NCBI GenBank assembly: GCA_027596945.1
Contig: JADGJH010000295.1
Span: forward strand, 1-21,976
Reading direction: 5' to 3'
Length of the DNA stretch: 21,976 nucleotides
DNA from: Physocladia obscura
Taxonomy: Eukaryota; Chytridiomycota; Chytridiomycetes; Chytridiales; Chytriomycetaceae
Positions 16,944 to 21,976 of the stretch are shown here, one piece after another. A program made the translations under genes and the position numbers. How positions within the stretch are numbered: position 1 is the stretch's first letter; each line of letters starts with the position of its first letter. A model generated the notes under the pieces. The model ran no database searches. It had not been told where the DNA came from and worked only from the letters and a program-made list of their open reading frames with translations.

Positions 16944-19900
16944 ATGGGAGAACGGGAATCAGTCGAGTTCGATACACTTGCATGGGCCCAGAGCGCTCTT
17001 ACAATCTATGTGAATATGGGAATCGTAGCGAAAGTGACGGACTTCAACCGCTCGTAAGCTGAATTTCCTTTCCTTGGTGCCAAATAACCTTGTTGTAGGT
17101 GGCAGAATGGTGTTGCACTCCTCTGTCTAATTCACCAGCTTGATGGCAGTTTAGTTCCAGATATAGCGGCATTAGTTGAATGGTTTGGGCGCAAAAAAGA
17201 GATCAACGGAGAGGAGAATAAGGAGAATGACAATCACCCAACAACCGATGATGCAAAAGAAATTTTGACGAAAACCAGCAGCAATATAGGAGCCGAGTAT
17301 CTTTCCGTATTACGCCATTTGCGTATTGTGTATAGTGCCGATCGTGCGTTGTGGACAGCTTCGTGTACACGGGCTTTGCAGTTGCTGGCTCCGTTTGTTT
17401 CACCCTCGTCTTTGCTTGATGCCGTTACGCCAGCTCAGTTGGTTGAACTGAATGCTTCTCCTGTTGCCCTCAAAGCTATAATGTTTGTATTACTTCTTTG
17501 ATTGTCTCTCCCTAAAATAAAATAATGAAAAGCGATGCAATTCACGGCCATTCTACTTGCGCAATAATTGTAGTGGAACCGACGCTCGAATCGACGCAGG
17601 AACATGGTGTATCATTTCCATTTGTTGATATTGATTCGAAGGAGAGTTTGCCCGTTGAAACTCCAATCGTTCCTGAAACTCGGCTCAAATCTGGACCAAC
17701 CGAATCTGCGTCCTCCGCGATATCTACGCACAATAATCATGAATCGAAATTGAATATTGTTTCCGAATCTGCTGTAAATGGATCAGATTCTACACTATTT
17801 CACACGTTTTCTGAACTGATTGAACCAATGTCTATTAATGTTCCTGGTTTTACAAATTCTACTAATTTGATTGTATCTAAGTCTACTGATCATGACAGTG
17901 TTATTTCTTCGCGTAATACTATTGTCTCAATTCCTACCTCGGAAAAACTGGAAAATGAAGGAACCCCGCATCTTGGTTTCGATATCACTGACGCTTCTTT
18001 TGATTTTATTCAAGTAGTCCCACATTCTTTACCAGAAAAACTGAAAACAGAAAATGGATCTGTTCTGAATATTTCTTCTGGCAATGTACAAGTATTGTCC
18101 ATTCCAAATTCAGAGAATCAAGTTTTAAAACATCCTATTAATTCAATTTTGCCTGTTGATATTCTCCAGGATATTTTAATGCAAGAAGATACCTCTCAAA
18201 ATGCCAGACCTGATTTGATTGCTATTGTGAAAGAGGAATCGGTTTCTCGCAATAATGTTGACACTACTCCGATCATTGATGAAAGCTCCGACCACGAAGT
18301 TGTTTTCATTACACCGAAAATTATTGTGCAGGAGACCTCTGCACCAGCTATCGAAACGAAAAAAGGATCAGGCAACGTATTTGGAATTCGATCGTTTTGG
18401 GATGTTTTCGGCACTCCATCTGGAATAAACTCAAACTCTCCAGTTACATCATTTTTTGTATCAGCGAAATCCTCCGAGTCTGTTTTTCCCATTCTTGAGG
18501 AGTCAACCGCCAAAGAAGATTCAGTTCCCACTGCTGATGAATATGCTGGAAATATAATTCAGCAAGTTAATATTGAACGACCAGTTACTTCGAAATCTGT
18601 AGTTGAAGATGCTGTGATTTTTAAACCCCGAACCGTTCCTCTTACCCCAACTTCCACGCCTATTATCACAAATACTGAAGATGCAACCGAAAATTTTGTG
18701 GGCGAATCTGCTGTTGCCGTTTCATCAGCTTTGAAAGACGAAGAAAAGAAGAAAACTATCAAGACTGAAGAAACGTTCGAGCTGCCATCATCCTCATCCC
18801 CAGCATCAAAGCATATTCAACTGCCTGCATTCGATTTTCAAGATTCAGATACGTCTTTGGCATTTTCTGAGTTTGATACTGTGTCGTTAGCATCTCAGCA
18901 ATTATCTTTATTGGAAATTTCTTCTGCATCAGCATCGCTAAAAGAAGTAAATTTTTCTCTACCGCCAAGTGAATTTAAACTCTCTGATTCTGATTCAACA
19001 TCTTCATTAGCTGCATTACCAGAAGCCTACATTGAACCAAAAAATGTCTATTTTGCGCCTCGAAAATCGTCGCTCCGACAATCTTTAACTGATGAGGCTG
19101 AATCAATTGCGGCGACAACAAAGACTGTAGTTACTGCCACAAATTCCCATCAAAATGCACAAATTTTAAATGGAACACAAAAAATCGTTTCTCTTTCCCT
19201 TGTTGAAAAACTCGAAGCTTCTAGTTTTTCCGCGATTCCAGTTGCAGATAATGAAACTTTACCTGAGATTTCCAAGACTTTCGTGACAGAGACAAAAGAC
19301 AATGTGAATTTGACGTCAGAAATGAAAAAAAAACGAAAGTTCAAATATGCTGTCAAAGTTGCTGTTTCTACAGTTGAAGAAGTGAAAGTTGACGAAATTG
19401 TCAAAAGCAAGAAAAATGATTTGATGAACACAATTGAAAATGCGAAGGACGAACCAGCCGTTATACCACTGCAACAAGATGCCAAAATCTCGACTTCCGC
19501 TGAAGCAGAAACAGCAATAACAAGAAATGCTTTTGACAAAGATTTAGGTCGTGCAAAGGTGATTGCAACTGTGAAAGAAATGCAGAGCGAGATGATGAGA
19601 AAACGAAGCATTACACCGCCTGTGAGAAAGTCGTCTATTTCTTCAACACGTAATAGCAATGCAAGTATTGGTGGTTCGAAACGTGTTGTTTTTGCTGATG
19701 CTGTGGAAACTGCTGATGAAGGGTCTACTAGAAAAAAGGAATTTGTTGAGAAAACTATGAAAAATGGTGAATCGAATCTTGATGGGTCGCAAGAGCAACT
19801 GTTGGATCGAAGTCACAGCTCTTTGAAACTCACGCAAATTTACTATGAACATGTCAAGGAATCGGACTCCGTTCTGAAAGTATGCGAAAGTGAGCTTGTT

Positions 19901-20131
19901 GCGCGATACAAAGACTTCAAATCATTTAATCAATCTGATTTGTTGGAATGGATTGATGAAATTAAGCAAATATCTGAAATGCTTATTAATCCGGGAGGAC
20001 AGATTCTGAGTGATGAGTGGAATGAACATCCTTTTGCAAATGAAATTACAGCGCCACATTTAGCTCTTATTGATCGAGCAATGGCAATAGCTGCCGATCT
20101 GGAGGTTTTCAAACACCAGATTGCGCAGTGA
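16944..20131 (+). CDS. Long calponin-homology (CH) domain protein
   Basis: Three exons: 16944-17053, 17099-17482 and 17533-20131, giving 1030 residues; introns of 45 and 50 nt (donors GTAAGC and GTTTGT). The N-terminus reads TLAWAQSALTIYVNMGIVAK, then VTDFNRSWQNGVALLCLIHQ and LDGSLVPD, a CH domain (about 8-165) like those of actin-binding proteins. It has a Lys/Glu/Asn-rich insertion near 75-100 and ends with SPSSLLDAVTPAQL. Residues ~166-900 are Ser/Thr/Glu-rich and look disordered, with PKNVYFAPRKSSLR at about 667-680 and KRVVFADAVE near 880. The last ~110 residues (LKLTQIYYEHVKESDSVLK onward) are helical and may form a coiled coil. The part from 17525 could be read as a separate 868-residue protein (ATG 17525), and the CH part could stop at 17501, but 23 bp between genes is implausible while the 50-nt intron keeps frame. 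Function: probably cytoskeletal, inferred from CH only. Confidence 0.65.
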
Positions 20132-21899
20132 AATTTTGGTGTTTTTGATGAAGGAGAAAAAAGATAAAACTGTACTTTTTTAACTACACGAATTTTTCTT
20201 TTTTTCTTTTTTTTCCAGAAATGACTACATTAAAACATAGTAAGTAAAACCCAATCCATGTCTCTGGCTACCACTTTCGATCTCAATCGATGTCTGGCCC
20301 TTGCACCAGCTTTCTACCTCTATGCATACTTGCTGGTATGCAGCTGTGTGGGTTCTTTATAGGGAGATACATCAAAAATACAAAGCCTTGAGACAAACAC
20401 AGCAAAAGATAATTCACAGGAACTCTTTACTCAACAAACACTATTTTTTTGGATGAGGTACAGATTGTGTCTTGGCAATAGTTGAATAAATCAACAGTTT
20501 GGCAAATAGTTCGTGAGGTACAACTTACATGGAAGAAACTATCACAGTTCAAAATGCTGACATTATGTGATTCACACATGAGTTAAATTCTATTGATTAG
20601 AGTATACGTGATATAGTATTTATTGAATTCATGTGATAACTGCAGCGTAAATGGGGTTATGCTCAAAGAATCAAAACTAATCCTATGTGAAGAATACAAG
20701 CACTTACTCCATTTATGAATTGATATGACTTACAAGAGACATTTGAGACCCTAGAACATTCATCAAAGTGAAGTTTGCACTATTGTGTTCCGTGAAGTTT
20801 GCCACTGAACCAAAAAAAACTCAAGTTTATCCTGGAAAAAACTCTGTTTGGATTTTTGATGAGGCCAAAATTCGCCTGTCACCTCAGCTGATTATGGATT
20901 CAAGATTAGCTGGATAATTCCTTTTTTTTTTATTTTTTTTTTTAAATTATTATTGAAGGCTCAAAATCTGCATGACTACAAGGAAGAAGTAGTAACAGCA
21001 AATAACTTGAATATAAAAATTGGCAAATCTATGAAAAAATTCTTGGTTTGTGATTTCTGATCAATCTTCTGAAAATATGGCTATGTGAGTGCAGGTCAGT
21101 TTAATCCTCAAGTTGCAAACAATTAGTGGCATAATTTATATTATGGACTTAAGTAAACAAAGGAATATTGATTGAATAAAAAAAATTTTATTTGTTTTTT
21201 TAATCACCAAATGAAAAAGAAAAAATCACAGCAAAGACAAACTATAATTGAGAAAATAAAGTAGCAATCTATTCAGGTTATTTTAATCTCCAGCAAATAT
21301 GAATTTATTGTTCAGGAATTAAGTTTTGCTTTCTTTCTGTCATTTTTGAAGAATTTTTGATTTATATGAAATCTTCATTCATTGTCTGTCTTTTTGTTTG
21401 TATATGTGGTAACTATGGTGAAAGAGAAAATTTTAATTTTGTATGTGTTCATGATTATAATTTCTGGAAATGTCAACCACAAAGATCATCTTGGTTGTTA
21501 GAGCGGCAACATTCTCTTGAATCGCTTGTATAATTTGTAAAGGCCATTGTGAATAAAATAAGAGTAATTTCTCACCAAGACAATACAAGTACCAACTGTT
21601 GCCTTTAGCCAATTCAATAAATTTTCCGGCATCTGTGATTGTGACTTTTGATCAGCTTGGAAAACTGCTGTGCCAATAAACTAAGGTTGTGCAACATTCC
21701 AGATTTGTTCAGCAATTTCTTAGTACTATCACCCGTTCAAATTCTTCTTGTTGCAACTGCCTCTTAGATTTCCTGATTGATTACTAATGACAAAGAGAGA
21801 CTGAAGGCATTTGACATTTGAAAAATTTTCTTGATTTCAGGAATCAAAAATTCAGAAATTGGTGGAAAACTCACAACATAACAGTTCTAGAGCAATAAC
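20132..21899. other. AT-rich spacer with transposon debris
   Basis: Directly after the CH gene, a pyrimidine tract ending in CCAG (20193-20219) resembles a 3' splice site; it may belong to a 3' UTR intron. A perfect 7-bp hairpin TGCATAC/GTATGCA sits at 20323-20342. The Tc1-like relic (about 20446-20916) is listed separately. On the minus strand 21651 to 21433 is open for 73 codons without an ATG (contains FIELAKGNSWYLYCLG); I cannot assign it. The rest shows no feature. Confidence 0.45.
20446..20916 (+). mobile_element. Decayed Tc1/IS630-like transposase
   Basis: Pieces of a transposase in family order on the plus strand. 20446-20583 reads FLDEVQIVSWQ, a stop, then KSTVWQIVREVQLTWKKLSQ, the second half of the helix-turn-helix region. 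20607-20687 reads RDIVFIEF, two stops, then QRKWGYAQRIK, the first catalytic Asp strand (the expected VFIDE is here VFIEF) and the KWGYA block. 20807-20916 reads VYPGKNSVWIFDEAKIRLSP, matching the second catalytic strand (consensus like NPYPGPNSVLVLDNA-IH). Several stops and frame changes separate the blocks, so it is dead. I found no terminal inverted repeats. Confidence 0.65.
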
Positions 21900-21976
21900 C
21901 GTCCTGCACAGGATTCGAACCTGCGCTCCCAGAGGGAAATGCCTTAGCAGGGCACCGCGTTAACCACTCCGCCAAC
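21900..21976 (-). tRNA. tRNA-Ser(GCT), 5' end cut by window edge
   Basis: On the minus strand the sequence folds as a class II tRNA. D stem GCG/CGC has loop GAGTGGTTAA. Anticodon stem GTGCC/GGCAT has loop CTGCTAA, with anticodon GCT at 21948-21946. A long variable arm has stem TCCC/GGGA. T arm is GCAGG-TTCGAAT-CCTGT. The acceptor 3' strand GCAGGAC (21907-21901) is followed by discriminator G (21900). The first five nucleotides of the 5' acceptor strand lie beyond 21976; the two present (GT) pair with C67 and, by wobble, G66. No intron. A T4 run for Pol III termination lies about 31 nt downstream (AAAA at 21866-21869 on the plus strand). It decodes AGC/AGU. Confidence 0.93.

Noticed and set aside
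20323..20342. 7-bp perfect hairpin as a terminator or small RNA
   Set aside because: Too short and isolated in AT-rich DNA; no T-run follows; noted only within the spacer entry.
1..21976. CRISPR array, bacterial operon, phage or other prokaryotic defence system
   Set aside because: The window is eukaryotic with spliceosomal introns; no spaced repeats or prokaryotic gene families were seen.

Overview
The window looks like nuclear DNA of a fungus. AT-rich spacers separate genes with short GT-AG introns (38 to 95 nt where I could place them). Gene content includes a FUR-type NCS1 permease, a ZIF-like MFS carrier, a BTB/TLDc protein, a fringe-like glycosyltransferase with a PAN-like tail, and long Ser/Asn/Gln-rich proteins. 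An early-diverging (chytrid-type) fungus is my best guess from this mix, but no marker here fixes the lineage.

Layout. 1-1992 is AT-rich spacer. A small cytochrome b561-like membrane protein lies on the minus strand (1993-2649). A spacer follows that holds a decayed Harbinger-like transposase relic (about 3311-3526). Next come two minus-strand transporter genes almost touching: a four-exon MFS carrier (3979-6032) and a four-exon NCS1 nucleobase/vitamin-type permease (6105-7837). The permease carries three apparent single-base lesions. A plus-strand fragment ending in a CmcJ/AsaB-like C-terminus (about 7945-8274) lies upstream of it.

The centre holds two divergently transcribed, low-complexity genes. 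Gene A (minus, 8459-10797) and gene B (plus, 11771-13446) share collinear short blocks, a polyQ tract and one intron at the same codon, so I read them as a head-to-head paralogous pair of unknown family. The 973-bp region between them carries an MCB-like palindrome and an E-box.

The right half is a plus-strand series: BTB-BACK-TLDc protein (13586-15085), fringe-like type II glycosyltransferase with a PAN-like tail (15311-16889), and a long calponin-homology (CH) protein (16944-20131). I join the CH protein from what at first look like two separate genes. The last 1.8 kb is AT-rich, holds a decayed Tc1/IS630-like transposase (about 20446-20916), and ends in a tRNA-Ser(GCT) on the minus strand, cut by the window edge.

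The genes do not form an obvious pathway. The two transporters are probably just neighbours. Gene A, gene B and the CH protein share RVxF-like motifs in disordered regions, which might point to a common phosphatase partner; that is inference only. Splice sites are inferred from reading-frame continuity and remembered family consensus; no transcript evidence was available.
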